Positions 33,468-42,740 are shown, numbered from the stretch's first letter. The stretch: 64,000 bases of DNA from JAGORM01 sp964406795 (GCA_964406795.1 CAYOTA010000007.1:9136-73135), one strand, 5' to 3'. Notes: generated by a model not told the origin, from the sequence alone. Made by a program: numbers and translations.

Positions 33468-35833
33468 AACTATTTAATTATTACGACTTTTATAAGTTGT
33501 ACTCTCTGGTACCCATGAGGGTTTTGCGTGTTTTAATTTTGTTGGGATTAGCTAGTCTTATAATTCTTAACTATGAAGAGTTTTTATTGTTTAGACTTTT
33601 TCTCATAATTTATACACTCTTTCTTATTAACGAGATATTTATTTACTTTAAATTAAACAAGTCTTTCCCCCGATTTTTAGTTATAGATAATAAAGCAAAT
33701 TTTGAAGGCTCCACTCTTTTTAAAACAAAGAAAATTATGTCAGGAAGGAATCTTTTCTCCAATCTTCATGACTTATTCAAAGAAATAGACGTAGCATTTC
33801 TTATAGAAAGAATTGGCGGAACCATGCAAAGTTATGAGCAGGTAGATCTAAAAATCTTATATGAAAAATCTTTAGAAGTGGCTCGGCGATCTGGGGGAAA
33901 ATACATAACATCCGCCGATGTTGCGGTCGCATATTTACTTATCACGGAAGAAAAAACAAAATATTTGTTTCAGCAAGAAATAACAGAAAACGATTTATAT
34001 GAAATACTTATGTGGGCACGTGGGAGGTATGGTTTAGATCGAGCTAAATCAAGCACATTGCACTTCACCGGTTATGGGGTTTTTGACTTCTTTATTTATG
34101 GATGGGATACATTAATTAAAGAATATTCGTATGACATTTCTTTAAGTGTAATCAATAAACATGAAACGCCAATTGTTGGCCGGGAAAAAGAGTTTCATGC
34201 AATGGTATCTATATTATCTAAAAATACAGCAAATAATGTTATTTTACTTGGGGAGCCAGGTGTTGGAAGATCGGCGTTAGTGCGCAAATTTGCACTTGAA
34301 GCATATAGAGACTCTCACTTTGTGCTGGCACACACAAAAGTATATGAGTTATTGGCAGACAGACTACTTTCAGGAGTGCAAAACACGGGGGACCTAGAGT
34401 CTCGGTTATCTCTCTTGTTAGCTGAACTGGAGCATTCAGGGAATATTATTTTGTTTATTCAAAATATAGAAAATATATTTGGTGGCGGTGGGTTTAACTT
34501 TGATATGTCAGGTATTCTGTTTCAATACTTAAAAAGTGGGCGGGTGCAGATAATTGGAACAACAACTCAATCTTTCTATAAAACCGTGCTTGAGAAAAAA
34601 CCCAGCATATCTAATTTATTTGAAAAAATAAGAATTGAGGAGCCTGACCGGGCAAATATTTTCCAGATGATTGCTTCACATGTGGATATTATTGAGCATG
34701 AGTATCAACTGTCTGTCTCATATAAAGCAATTCATGAATCCGTTGAGTTATCTTCTACATACATGCCTGATTTATATCTTCCGGGAAAGGCAATAAATCT
34801 TTTATCTGATGTTGCGGCCCAAGCCAGAATGAATGGACAAAAAAATGTCTCCAAAGATGACGTAACGCGTGTTATTCAGGAGAAGACAAATATAATCCTT
34901 GAAAAGCCTACGGAAGAAGAGAAGAAAACGCTATTGTCGCTTGAGGCAGATTTACATAAAAGAGTTATTGGGCAAAATGAAGCAGTTGATGCTGTTGCAA
35001 AAGCCATCAGACGACTGCGTTCAGGATTTTCTCAGCATAACAGGCCCATTTCAGTATTTTTGTTTTTAGGCCCAACAGGGGTTGGAAAAACTGAGACAGC
35101 AAAAGCACTGGCTGCATTATATTTTGGCGATGAAAATTCCATGATCAGGCTTGATATGTCTGAGTATCAAACTCAAAATGAAGTAGAGCGTTTACTCGGT
35201 GGAATTCCTGGAGGGGAAGAACTTGCTAACTCATTGCCGGAAGCAGTAAGACAGCATCCATTTTCACTCCTTCTTTTAGATGAGTTTGAAAAAGCACATC
35301 CTCGTATTTTGGATATTTTTCTTCAAATTTTTGAAGATGGACGTCTTACTGATAACCAGGGTAAAACAGTTTCATTTAAAAACACAATTATTATTGCAAC
35401 TTCCAACGCTGGATCAGAACTAATAAGACAAATGGTTAAAATGGGCCTAAACGGAGATAATATGAAAAATGACTTGGTTGAGGCATTGCTTTCAAATGGC
35501 CAATTTAAACCAGAATTACTTAATAGATTTGATGACGTTATCGTGTTTAAACCGCTTACTGTTGAAGAAGCTTCTCAAATAGCCGGTCTATTGCTCTCAC
35601 ATTCACTAAAAACATTAGAAGATGATCAAATATATCTTACATTTGATGCAAGTGTTATCGAAAAGATAGTAAGGGAGTCTTATGACCAGGAGGCAGGAGC
35701 ACGTAATATGAGAAGGTATATAGGTTCTACAATCGAGGATTTTATATCTAAACTTATTCTTGAGAATAAACTCGCTCGAGGAACACACGCAGTAATTGGT
35801 ACTGATGTAAACGGAAATTATATACTACAATAA
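33464..35833 (+). CDS. Membrane-anchored Clp paralogue with degenerate first ATPase domain
   Basis: 789 residues. Two N-terminal membrane helices (about 18-62) replace the soluble start of normal Clp proteins; a divergent N-domain follows. D1 has GEPGVGRSALVRKFA (about 263-277): the Walker A lysine is Arg. Its Walker B reads ILFIQNIENI where the paralogue at 25972 has ILFIDEIHTL, so both acidic residues are lost, and the arginine-finger segment ERRF is SNLF. D2 is intact (GPTGVGKTETAKALA about 536-550; LLLDEFEKAHP). So only D2 should hydrolyse ATP. No [LIV]GF ClpP loop is seen. A membrane-bound remodelling motor is the best guess. Confidence 0.82.
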   Translation: MKLFNYYDFYKLYSLVPMRVLRVLILLGLASLIILNYEEFLLFRLFLIIYTLFLINEIFIYFKLNKSFPRFLVIDNKANFEGSTLFKTKKIMSGRNLFSNLHDLFKEIDVAFLIERIGGTMQSYEQVDLKILYEKSLEVARRSGGKYITSADVAVAYLLITEEKTKYLFQQEITENDLYEILMWARGRYGLDRAKSSTLHFTGYGVFDFFIYGWDTLIKEYSYDISLSVINKHETPIVGREKEFHAMVSILSKNTANNVILLGEPGVGRSALVRKFALEAYRDSHFVLAHTKVYELLADRLLSGVQNTGDLESRLSLLLAELEHSGNIILFIQNIENIFGGGGFNFDMSGILFQYLKSGRVQIIGTTTQSFYKTVLEKKPSISNLFEKIRIEEPDRANIFQMIASHVDIIEHEYQLSVSYKAIHESVELSSTYMPDLYLPGKAINLLSDVAAQARMNGQKNVSKDDVTRVIQEKTNIILEKPTEEEKKTLLSLEADLHKRVIGQNEAVDAVAKAIRRLRSGFSQHNRPISVFLFLGPTGVGKTETAKALAALYFGDENSMIRLDMSEYQTQNEVERLLGGIPGGEELANSLPEAVRQHPFSLLLLDEFEKAHPRILDIFLQIFEDGRLTDNQGKTVSFKNTIIIATSNAGSELIRQMVKMGLNGDNMKNDLVEALLSNGQFKPELLNRFDDVIVFKPLTVEEASQIAGLLLSHSLKTLEDDQIYLTFDASVIEKIVRESYDQEAGARNMRRYIGSTIEDFISKLILENKLARGTHAVIGTDVNGNYILQ

Positions 35834-35837
35834 ATAT

Positions 35838-36839
35838 ATGGAAAAAATTGCGGTTTTTGAAATAGAAGAGTGGGAAAAGGAATTTATAAAAAATGCGCTT
35901 CCTCAAAAAGAGTTTATATTTTTTGATCGTCCGTTGCGACTTGAGGATGTAGGTGCGATAAAAGACATTAGTGGGCTTGTTGTATTTATTTATTCTCAAG
36001 TTACAAAAGAAGTTATAGATGCGCTTCCAAATCTAAAATTTGTAACAACCATGTCCACAGGTTTTGACCACATTGACCTAGAAACATGTAGGCAAAGACA
36101 AATAACCGTATGTAATGTTGCTGGGTACGGAGAGATTACTGTTGCAGAGCACACGTTTGCGCTTCTTCTGGCTATTTCCAGACGACTTATTGAGTCATAT
36201 ACCAGGGTTAAAGATGGATATTTTTCACCAGAAAATCTAACGGGTTTTGATTTGAATGGAAAAACATTAGGAGTAGTTGGCGTAGGAAGTATAGGTGCAC
36301 ACGTAATTAAAATTGCGCATGGTTTTGGGATGAATGTAATAGCATACAAAAGAACACCTGATCCCGAGTTGGAAAAAAAACTAGATTTTAAAATTGTAGA
36401 TCTTGATACGCTTTATAACACATCAGATGTGGTGTCATTGCATGTTCCCTATACAAAGGAAAATCATCATATGATTAATGCAGAAGCAGTTTCAAAAATG
36501 AAAAAAGGTGTAGTTATTCTTAATACATCTCGCGGTCCGTTAATTGATACAACCGCTTTATTAAAATTTCTTGAAGAAGGAAAAATTGGTGGAATTGGCT
36601 TAGATGTTTGTGAGAACGAACCTATGTTACGAGAGGAAAAGCAGATATTATCAAAAGAGTTTAATAAGGAAGACTTATTGTGTTTGCTTGAAGAAAAGAT
36701 GCTTTTAAATTATAAAAACGTGATCGTTACTCCTCATAACGCATTTAATAGCCGCGAAGCGCTGCAGAAAATTTTAACAACCACTATTGAAAACATTAAC
36801 ACATGTTTAAAAGGAAGTCCTCAAAATGTAGTTTCTTAG
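35838..36839 (+). CDS. D-2-hydroxyacid dehydrogenase (D-lactate dehydrogenase type)
   Basis: 333 residues. Catalytic domain halves flank a Rossmann NAD domain with GVVGVGSIGAHVIKIA (about 148-163). Active-site Arg is in LNTSRGPLID, Glu in GLDVCENEP, and His in TPHNAF. The CNVAGYGEITVAEHTFALLL stretch is typical of the LdhA-like branch. It probably reduces pyruvate or another 2-ketoacid with NADH, a common way for fermentative CPR bacteria to regenerate NAD. It follows the membrane Clp gene by 4 bases. Confidence 0.82.
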   Translation: MEKIAVFEIEEWEKEFIKNALPQKEFIFFDRPLRLEDVGAIKDISGLVVFIYSQVTKEVIDALPNLKFVTTMSTGFDHIDLETCRQRQITVCNVAGYGEITVAEHTFALLLAISRRLIESYTRVKDGYFSPENLTGFDLNGKTLGVVGVGSIGAHVIKIAHGFGMNVIAYKRTPDPELEKKLDFKIVDLDTLYNTSDVVSLHVPYTKENHHMINAEAVSKMKKGVVILNTSRGPLIDTTALLKFLEEGKIGGIGLDVCENEPMLREEKQILSKEFNKEDLLCLLEEKMLLNYKNVIVTPHNAFNSREALQKILTTTIENINTCLKGSPQNVVS

Positions 36840-37183
36840 TTTTTGCCGGGAGTTATTAAAAGACTTAAGAACCAGTTCACAATTGACACAATTATACTAA
36901 AGAATAACGCTGATAAAAATCCGTTTACAAAAAATCCAGGGACAATAACTGACGCAAGTAAAATTATCAAAGCGTTTAATACAAAGATAAATAGGCCTAA
37001 CGTTATAATTGTGATAGGTAATGTCAACAAAACAAGAATTGGTTTTAATATGGTGTTTAGTATCCCAAGAACTATAGCCAGAACAAAGACAGTTATCGCA
37101 CTTTCCACAACAATTCCTGGAACAATGTATGCCGCTACAAAAATTGATACACAACTTACTAAAAGATATATAAGTAATCTCAT
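36836..37183 (-). CDS. Four-helix holin-superfamily-IV-like membrane protein (PF04020 type)
   Basis: 115 residues forming four hydrophobic helices with little else: MRLLIYLLVSCVSIFVAAYIV, ...LGILNTILKPILVLLTLPIT, ...LNALIILLASVIVPGF, and a last helix. The 'NTILKPILVLLTLP' stretch and length are characteristic of the PF04020 family, widespread in bacteria, named for a mycobacteriophage holin but mostly chromosomal and of unknown function. No phage genes surround it. It converges with the dehydrogenase, overlapping by 4 bases. Confidence 0.75.
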   Translation of the reverse strand: MRLLIYLLVSCVSIFVAAYIVPGIVVESAITVFVLAIVLGILNTILKPILVLLTLPITIITLGLFIFVLNALIILLASVIVPGFFVNGFLSALFFSIIVSIVNWFLSLLITPGKN

Positions 37184-37201
37184 GAGTTAAGGATAATATT
37201 T

Positions 37202-37798
37202 TTAGCGCGGCTTGTCAACCTTGGGCACAGCAAATACTAAAAGACGCTGTAGTGACGTACCAATGGGAGTACATGTTTGCAAAATAAGTTGGGTTTTTTG
37301 AGTGTTTTGAAGATAAGAAACTTCATTTGGCCACACTGTTTTTTTATCACTCACTATATACTTGTATTTTTTACCATTCTTAATAAGCATAATTTCATCG
37401 TTTTTTTGAAGCTCACCTAATCTATAGAATGCACTATTTTGTCTTGTGATTCTCCACGGTAAGTCGTATGAATGAGCAAAAAGGAATATAGTACCACTGG
37501 TGGATGCAATAGTTGCTGTTCCTTTTGCATGAGCTACTCCTTTTTTTAACTCTTTTTGATACTCTGCTTCATTCCACGGATTTACATTTTCTATAATGGG
37601 CGCTTGAGCCTGAATTTTTGGTATTTCTATAAATACACCTTTTTTGGGTGAAGCTTTGATAGCAGGTGGATTAACATACACAAACAATAGTGGATAATAA
37701 ATATAAAGCAATACAAGAATGGGAATTAACATCAAAGTATTTCCGATATTTTTTATGATATTTAGTTTTTGTTTTTTTGTGAGCTTGAGATTTGTCAT
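37202..37798 (-). CDS. Sortase
   Basis: 198 residues with one N-terminal membrane helix (about 18-38). The sortase barrel has His in FAHSYDLPW (about 107), Cys in LQTCTPIGT (about 174) and Arg in QRLLVFA (about 184): the full His-Cys-Arg triad. It cleaves LPxTG-like signals of exported proteins and joins them to a wall or protein acceptor. The gene just upstream on the same strand encodes a protein ending with LPATG-helix-basic tail, an obvious substrate. CATAAT ends 6 bases before the ATG (leaderless), so it can be expressed on its own. Confidence 0.9.
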   Translation of the reverse strand: MTNLKLTKKQKLNIIKNIGNTLMLIPILVLLYIYYPLLFVYVNPPAIKASPKKGVFIEIPKIQAQAPIIENVNPWNEAEYQKELKKGVAHAKGTATIASTSGTIFLFAHSYDLPWRITRQNSAFYRLGELQKNDEIMLIKNGKKYKYIVSDKKTVWPNEVSYLQNTQKTQLILQTCTPIGTSLQRLLVFAVPKVDKPR

Positions 37799-37848
37799 GT
37801 GGGTATTATGCGTGAGAAGAGCGTGAAAGTCAAACGTTTACAAATACT

Positions 37849-38952
37849 TTATTTTCCAGGAGCAATCCCAGAGCGATAGCGCAGATACCAACCTGAGAAG
37901 AATGTTATTAGACTTGCCAAAGTAATGAAATACAAAAGATATGATCCGGTTGCCGGAAGAACATCTCCACCACTAGCAGCACTGGACGCTGATGCTCCCC
38001 CTACAGATCCGCTTGAAGGATGGCAATTTTCAATACATGGCTTAGGGGACGGAGCAGGAGTTATGGTAGGTGTTGGAGACGGGTTTTCTGGTTTTTCACA
38101 ATCACAATCAGCATATAAAAAATTACTGTTTGCTGAATTATTTATTTCAATAAGGGACAATATTCCGCCTGTTTTAATATAGACGTCACCCGTATTTCCT
38201 TTTGCTGTATTTTTCCCTGTGTTGAGCAATGACATAATATTATTTGTTATAAATGAATTGTTTGAGGATGTAGAAGCTAATGTCTTAGGGTCGGAGTAAA
38301 ACATTTTATTAATTGAATCAGCTGCATTATTATGAATCGCAAGCACAACTGCTTTTTGTCCAAATGACAAGTGCTGGACAGAAGAGTTAATATTTGAGTT
38401 ATCTAGTTGAATACTTGAAGTAATACTTCCTGTATTTATCACCACATGTCCATTGTTGTAACTTGCAGTATTACTTCCGGTATTTGCTTTGACGGTAATA
38501 TTATTAGTAATTACAGTGTTGTTGTTTTGGTTGGAATTAACTGTCTGAGAAGTTTGAGAGTTAATAATGTTATTAGATTCGGCACCATTGTTTTCAATTT
38601 TTATAGTTGTTTCTGAATTTGTGCAGCAAGGGTTGTTAGTAGCTACGTTCGCATTTATATTTTCATTTGAAATGTTTACTTCAGATGATGTGTCACCGGT
38701 TTTGATAGCCGTATCCCCTTGGTTACTATTTGAAGTATTGTCGCCAGTATTTGCATTAGAGTCTACATTATTTTGAATCTCTGAGCTATTGTCTTGGTGT
38801 ACGGCAGTGTTTTGGTTTGATTCAACACTTACTTCATTTTGGGAGTTCGCCCCGTTTCCTGATATTACAATTTCTTCAGCGTATGCTTGTGTGAAAATCT
38901 GCAGTTGTAGTGCTACGCAAAGAGTGAGTGATACAAAAATCTTTTTTGACAT
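37849..38952 (-). CDS. Asn/Thr-rich repeat surface protein with LPATG sorting signal
   Basis: 367 residues. Signal peptide (to about residue 25, QAYA), then repeats of the form 'NANTGDN-----N-GD--IKTGD' (three copies: near SNANTGDNTSNSNQGD, KANTGSNTASYNNGH and LNTGKNTAKGNTGD). They alternate with 'NNGAESNNI' segments, and a CC pair precedes the second block. A Pro/Thr linker and CDCE...CIENC cysteines follow, then LPATG (about 333), a hydrophobic helix and RYRSG tail: a complete sortase signal. The repeats probably form beta-helical rods. It belongs to a three-gene family with the next two genes. Confidence 0.85.
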   Translation of the reverse strand: MSKKIFVSLTLCVALQLQIFTQAYAEEIVISGNGANSQNEVSVESNQNTAVHQDNSSEIQNNVDSNANTGDNTSNSNQGDTAIKTGDTSSEVNISNENINANVATNNPCCTNSETTIKIENNGAESNNIINSQTSQTVNSNQNNNTVITNNITVKANTGSNTASYNNGHVVINTGSITSSIQLDNSNINSSVQHLSFGQKAVVLAIHNNAADSINKMFYSDPKTLASTSSNNSFITNNIMSLLNTGKNTAKGNTGDVYIKTGGILSLIEINNSANSNFLYADCDCEKPENPSPTPTITPAPSPKPCIENCHPSSGSVGGASASSAASGGDVLPATGSYLLYFITLASLITFFSGWYLRYRSGIAPGK

Positions 38953-38988
38953 GTATTTGGGGCAAGAGTAGGCAGGGGAACAATTTAG

Positions 38989-41217
38989 CTATTTGTGGGG
39001 CAGGTATTTAATAGCTTGTGAAAGTCTTTTTTTGAATGCAAATAGTGCAATTGCTGGAATTAAAAGTAATGCCCATGCGAGATTTAAAGTAACTGCTTTT
39101 GGTATCTCTGATTTAGCAGACACACCTGCAACCATTTTTGATATTCCAGTATCATACCCTTGTGCTAGCAGTTTGGTATTCGATTTATTATTAGAATTAG
39201 CACCGGTTGTTGATGCTACTGCAGCATGTGCAGTTTTAGGTGTATTAGTTGGAGTAGCTACTGTATTAATGTTGTTGGCTTGAGCAGTTTGATTTGATGA
39301 AGAAGCACTCGTATTAGTTTTTTCTTGTCCACCTCTGTGCGATTCGTTAGATGTATTTTGTGCAACACTTTTTTCTGCTTTCTTTTGTCCTGGCATTATC
39401 AAATCCCCCATCCAGTTACCAAATACATTAACTACTGTTACCATGAGTTTTCCTCCACCTGCTACGTTGTTATTCACAAAGTTAACAAGATTTGCAACAA
39501 TCTGTGCGTCTCCTGTTTTTATAACATTATCTTCACCAATGTTGTCATTAACCTGATTATTTCCTGTATTAGCTGTAAGATCCAATGTATTAGATACTTT
39601 AGCTGTATTATTTTGAACTGTTGTATTGTTTTCCGTATTGTTAATAGTAGTGTTGTTGGTAGATCCTTCACCATTTCCGCTAGTATTAATAGCTGTTATA
39701 GTTCCATCGTCATTCACAATAAATTCTGTACCAGCACTTCCTGCCATGGTAGAACCGTCAGGACTGCCCATTATTTTACCAACCCATTTTCCGGCTTGAT
39801 TAACAATAGCCAACCACCATGTACCATCAGACGCAATGTTTGAGTTTGCAATATTTAATACATTCGCGGTTATGTCAGTGTTTCCTGTTTGAATAAATGC
39901 TGTTCCTTTTCCGCCATTTCTCATTGCTTCGTTGCCGCCAGTGTTTCCGTCAAGAATCAAATTATTTTCAATTACAGTGTCATTATTTTGGAATGTTAAA
40001 TCATTTTGCGCGTTATTAACTGTTGTATTGTTTTGGGAATTTGCTCCATTATTAGAAGTATTTGCAGCTGTTCCATTGGCACATGTTGCACATTGAAATG
40101 CACTTTCAGGAATAATGATGTCGCCGATTAAGTTTCCAAATATATTTACAAAATTTAAGGCTACATTTCCAGCGATGTTATTATTAACAAATGTTAATGC
40201 ATTAGCTGCTACATTAGCGTCTCCCGTTTCTACATATGAGTTACCACCGCCATTTCTGTTTGCCTCATTATATCCACTGTTTGCTGCAAGAGTTAATGTA
40301 GCATCTATATCTGCACTATTTGTTTGGAATGTATTGTTACTAACTGTGTTGTTAACATCAGTATTGTTGGTAGAATTTGCCCCGTTATTTGTGTTCGCTA
40401 CCGTTGTGCCACCATTGCCGCCACACCCGATGATGCAGCTTGCTCCAAAGTCTAAGATGATGTCTCCAGTGTGATCGTCTAGTACGTTGAATTCTGAAAC
40501 TGCAACCCCATCAACATTTGTATTAACACCGGTTATAACTGTTCCCGTTGTGTTTGCATTACCTGTTTTAATGGTGGCATCTCCCATATTGTCATTGGTT
40601 GTGTTGTATCCTGTGTTGCTTGCAAGCTCCAAAGAGCTTGCTACTTGCGCGTCATTAGTTTGAATGCTGTTATTGTTAGTAGTGTTTCCGACAGAAGCGC
40701 TATTGTTAGATCCAGCAAGATTTCCCGAATTAATTACCCCAACTGATCCGCCATCCGGAGCGGTTGTGCTGGTATTATTGTTTCCTAATGTGGTTATCGC
40801 CCCTGTTTCAGTTGCGTTTCCTGTTTGAACAGTTGCATCTCCGATTTGAGCATTTTGGGAAGTACCTTGTTGTGTTGCTGGTGTTGGAGTAGGTATTGTT
40901 TGTACCTTGTTTGTTTGTTGTGTCTGACTATTATTTTCTTGGTTTTCCTGTCTTTGTTCATCTCTATTTTTTTCACGAGGAGTGCGTGTTGGCTCAGGTG
41001 TACTAGTTGGTTCACCAAAAGATGGAGAAGTTGGAGCATTTGGAGCTGTTGGTGCAGCTGGAGCTTGAGGAGTACTTGGCGCACTTGGCGCAGATGGCGC
41101 TTCAGGAGCGCTTGGCGCTTCTTGAGCAAGTGTTATAGGTGCACTTTGAGTCACAAGTAATGACAATAATACTAAAATTACTATTCCTTTTTTAATTTTT
41201 TCTGTTATCCTGTTCAT
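38989..41217 (-). CDS. Large repeat surface protein of the same family, TM-anchored
   Basis: 742 residues. Signal peptide (to about 32, TLAQ), a Pro/Ala-rich stretch with 'APSAP' repeats, a charged Gln/Asn spacer, then four units of 'NTGYN---DN-GDA-IKTGNA' type. They alternate with hydrophobic, Trp-containing strands (such as NVFGNWMGDLIMPG) and Cys pairs (CIIGCGG, CATCANG). The C-terminus is a Ser/Thr/Asn-rich spacer, one helix (LAWALLLIPAIALFAF) and KKRLSQ tail, but no LPxTG, so it is likely membrane-anchored rather than sorted. It follows the 41312 gene on the same strand by 94 bases holding a long hairpin. Confidence 0.78.
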   Translation of the reverse strand: MNRITEKIKKGIVILVLLSLLVTQSAPITLAQEAPSAPEAPSAPSAPSTPQAPAAPTAPNAPTSPSFGEPTSTPEPTRTPREKNRDEQRQENQENNSQTQQTNKVQTIPTPTPATQQGTSQNAQIGDATVQTGNATETGAITTLGNNNTSTTAPDGGSVGVINSGNLAGSNNSASVGNTTNNNSIQTNDAQVASSLELASNTGYNTTNDNMGDATIKTGNANTTGTVITGVNTNVDGVAVSEFNVLDDHTGDIILDFGASCIIGCGGNGGTTVANTNNGANSTNNTDVNNTVSNNTFQTNSADIDATLTLAANSGYNEANRNGGGNSYVETGDANVAANALTFVNNNIAGNVALNFVNIFGNLIGDIIIPESAFQCATCANGTAANTSNNGANSQNNTTVNNAQNDLTFQNNDTVIENNLILDGNTGGNEAMRNGGKGTAFIQTGNTDITANVLNIANSNIASDGTWWLAIVNQAGKWVGKIMGSPDGSTMAGSAGTEFIVNDDGTITAINTSGNGEGSTNNTTINNTENNTTVQNNTAKVSNTLDLTANTGNNQVNDNIGEDNVIKTGDAQIVANLVNFVNNNVAGGGKLMVTVVNVFGNWMGDLIMPGQKKAEKSVAQNTSNESHRGGQEKTNTSASSSNQTAQANNINTVATPTNTPKTAHAAVASTTGANSNNKSNTKLLAQGYDTGISKMVAGVSAKSEIPKAVTLNLAWALLLIPAIALFAFKKRLSQAIKYLPHK

Positions 41218-41251
41218 ATTTGTCAGTTTGTTTATTTTTATTTTCTAATTT

Positions 41252-41302
41252 AAGCTGTAGGGTGTCTTGAATTAGGTGCCCTTCAAGTGCACCCTACAAC
41301 TT
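41252..41302 (-). repeat. Long hairpin between two surface-protein genes
   Basis: GTAGGGTG pairs with CACCCTAC and CTTGAA with TTCAAG inside it, making a stem of about 14 pairs plus AAG/CTT at the base. No T-run follows on the minus strand, so it is more likely an mRNA-stabilising or processing hairpin, or a weak terminator, lowering expression of the downstream surface gene. Confidence 0.65.
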
Positions 41303-41311
41303 AATGAAGTT

Positions 41312-42571
41312 TTAGAGACCTAAAACTCTTAAAAGATCTGAAAGATCAAAATTAAGAGATAAATCTACATTAACTCCTGGTACGTGAACACTTGGCATTT
41401 GTGTAGCTCCGAAAACATTAACGTTTCCTTCGTTGGAAACTTTAGTCCATGAATCTGCGTTTCCAGTCTTGATAGATGGATCATCATATTCTGTTCCTCC
41501 GTTTCTGTTTGCGTCGTTGTCTCCAGTTTTAGCGTTTCCGTCTACATCATTGTAAAGTTTTGCGTTGTTTCCAGCGCCTTCTCCTCCTTGGTAAACTTCT
41601 GTGTCATTGCCGAGTTTAGCTTTGATTTTATTTTCAGAATCAACAAGATTCTGTGAGATCTTAGCTGTAACATCTGTTTCACATTCGCATCCAACTTCAG
41701 CCATGTTGAAATTAACTGAATTGTCAACTTCTACTTCTGATTCTGCATTTCCTGTATCTATCATTACAGTTCCTCCAATGTTGTCATTGGCATCATTGTA
41801 TCCAGTTTTTGCATCTGAATCGATTTCGTTTTTAACTTTGGCGTCGTTGTCTTGCACAACTAATACGTCATTGTCTAATCGTGCGTCGATACTGTTGTCT
41901 GTATAAGCACCGTTTCCAGTGATCATAAGCTTAAGTGATCCAGCGTCACCATTTCCTCCAACTGTTGCAGAATTAACATTTGCGGTTGTTGAAACAGTAA
42001 CTTCAGATGTGGCGTTTCCGGTTTTAATGGATACGTCACCACTTCCGTTTCTGTTTGCATCGTTTCCGCCAGTTTTAGTGTTAGAGTCTACGTTATTTTT
42101 AACATTAGCTTTGTTGTCTTGGTAGACAGCAGTCTCGTTACTGTTAGAATTACGTCCACTGTTAAGCTGAACTTTGTTGTCAGATCCTGCTAGGTTTCCA
42201 GAGATTTTAACTTCTGTATCCTCTGCACAATCGCAGTTGTTAACATCTGCTACGTTTTTGTTAAGGTCATTAGCAATATTTGTAGTAGATGTTGCATCAC
42301 CAGTTTCGATTCTCACTTCACCTGTGATGTTGTCATTTGCTTTATTTCCTCCAGTTGAAGAATTAGATGTAACATTATTTGTTACAACTGCGTTATTATT
42401 CTGAGTAACAGTTGTGTTGCTTGAATTATTAACTTTTACTTCATTGTTGGAATTTGCTCCATTGCCTGTTATTTCAAGCATTGTTTCTGCGTGCGCTAAT
42501 GGCGCAAATACGTTTAATAGCATTGCTGATGTTGCAACAGCTGTTGCAACTCTTTTATGTAAGTTTGTCAT
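41312..42571 (-). CDS. Major repeat surface protein, strong SD, no anchor
   Basis: 419 residues. Signal peptide (to about 28, APLAHA), then four repeats with consensus 'N--TGGN-AN-N--G-V-I-TGNA-S' (for example SNTKTGGNDANRNGSGDV and SDAKTGYNDANDNIGGTV). They alternate with 'ISGNLAGSDNKV' segments headed by CDC or CEC. The C-terminus (LNFDLSDLLRVLGL) has neither LPxTG nor membrane helix, so it must be released or bound non-covalently. Codons are more GC-ending than in neighbouring genes and the SD (GAGGAGGTGA, complement of 42581-42590, 9 bases before ATG) is the strongest here. Both suggest high expression, perhaps a surface-layer-like protein. Confidence 0.8.
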   Translation of the reverse strand: MTNLHKRVATAVATSAMLLNVFAPLAHAETMLEITGNGANSNNEVKVNNSSNTTVTQNNNAVVTNNVTSNSSTGGNKANDNITGEVRIETGDATSTTNIANDLNKNVADVNNCDCAEDTEVKISGNLAGSDNKVQLNSGRNSNSNETAVYQDNKANVKNNVDSNTKTGGNDANRNGSGDVSIKTGNATSEVTVSTTANVNSATVGGNGDAGSLKLMITGNGAYTDNSIDARLDNDVLVVQDNDAKVKNEIDSDAKTGYNDANDNIGGTVMIDTGNAESEVEVDNSVNFNMAEVGCECETDVTAKISQNLVDSENKIKAKLGNDTEVYQGGEGAGNNAKLYNDVDGNAKTGDNDANRNGGTEYDDPSIKTGNADSWTKVSNEGNVNVFGATQMPSVHVPGVNVDLSLNFDLSDLLRVLGL

Positions 42572-42597
42572 ATATTTAATTCACCTCCTCCCTTTTG

Positions 42598-42615
42598 TTC
42601 CCCGTAAAACGGGAA
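42598..42615 (-). promoter_or_regulatory. Hairpin just upstream of the SD of the surface-protein gene
   Basis: CCCGT and ACGGG pair around a three-base loop, extended by an outer TTC/GAA with one bulged C, directly before the SD region (42581-42590). It could protect the mRNA 5' end or control ribosome access. Confidence 0.4.
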
Positions 42616-42685
42616 AGCACCTTGGAAATTCGAACTATGTCCGTTTTTTCCGTTTTCTTCCTGCCTAAACGGTTAAAAAGAAAAC

Positions 42686-42740
42686 AAAAAAAAACGGAGG
42701 CCTCTCTATCTAATTAGCTTAGATACAGACGCCTCCGTTT
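42686..42740 (-). terminator. Strong intrinsic terminator inside the surface-protein leader
   Basis: Read on the minus strand, AAACGGAGGC and GCCTCCGTTT form a perfect 10-bp stem. Further pairing inside (three pairs, then TATCTAA/TTAGATA around a five-base loop) precedes a run of nine T with only a C before more T. It lies about 115 bases upstream of the surface-protein ATG and downstream of its only evident promoter. Confidence 0.85.

Noticed and set aside
36836..37183. Prophage remnant because of a holin-like protein
   Set aside because: No other phage genes are present; this family is mostly chromosomal and widespread.
36843..37190. 115-residue plus-strand frame opposite the holin-like gene
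   Set aside because: Exact shadow of a clearly recognisable four-helix membrane protein on the minus strand.
39325..39843. 172-residue plus-strand frame and several others opposite the surface-protein genes
   Set aside because: They are antisense shadows of long, signal-peptide-bearing repeat genes; biased Asn/Thr codons leave the opposite strand open.
37849..42571. Possible CRISPR or tandem DNA repeat array
   Set aside because: The repetition is at protein level (Asn/Thr-Gly repeats) with diverged DNA; there are no identical direct repeats with regular spacers.
42628..42635. tRNA T-loop-like GTTCGAAT (minus strand)
   Set aside because: No flanking 5-bp T-stem, acceptor stem or anticodon arm can be drawn around it.
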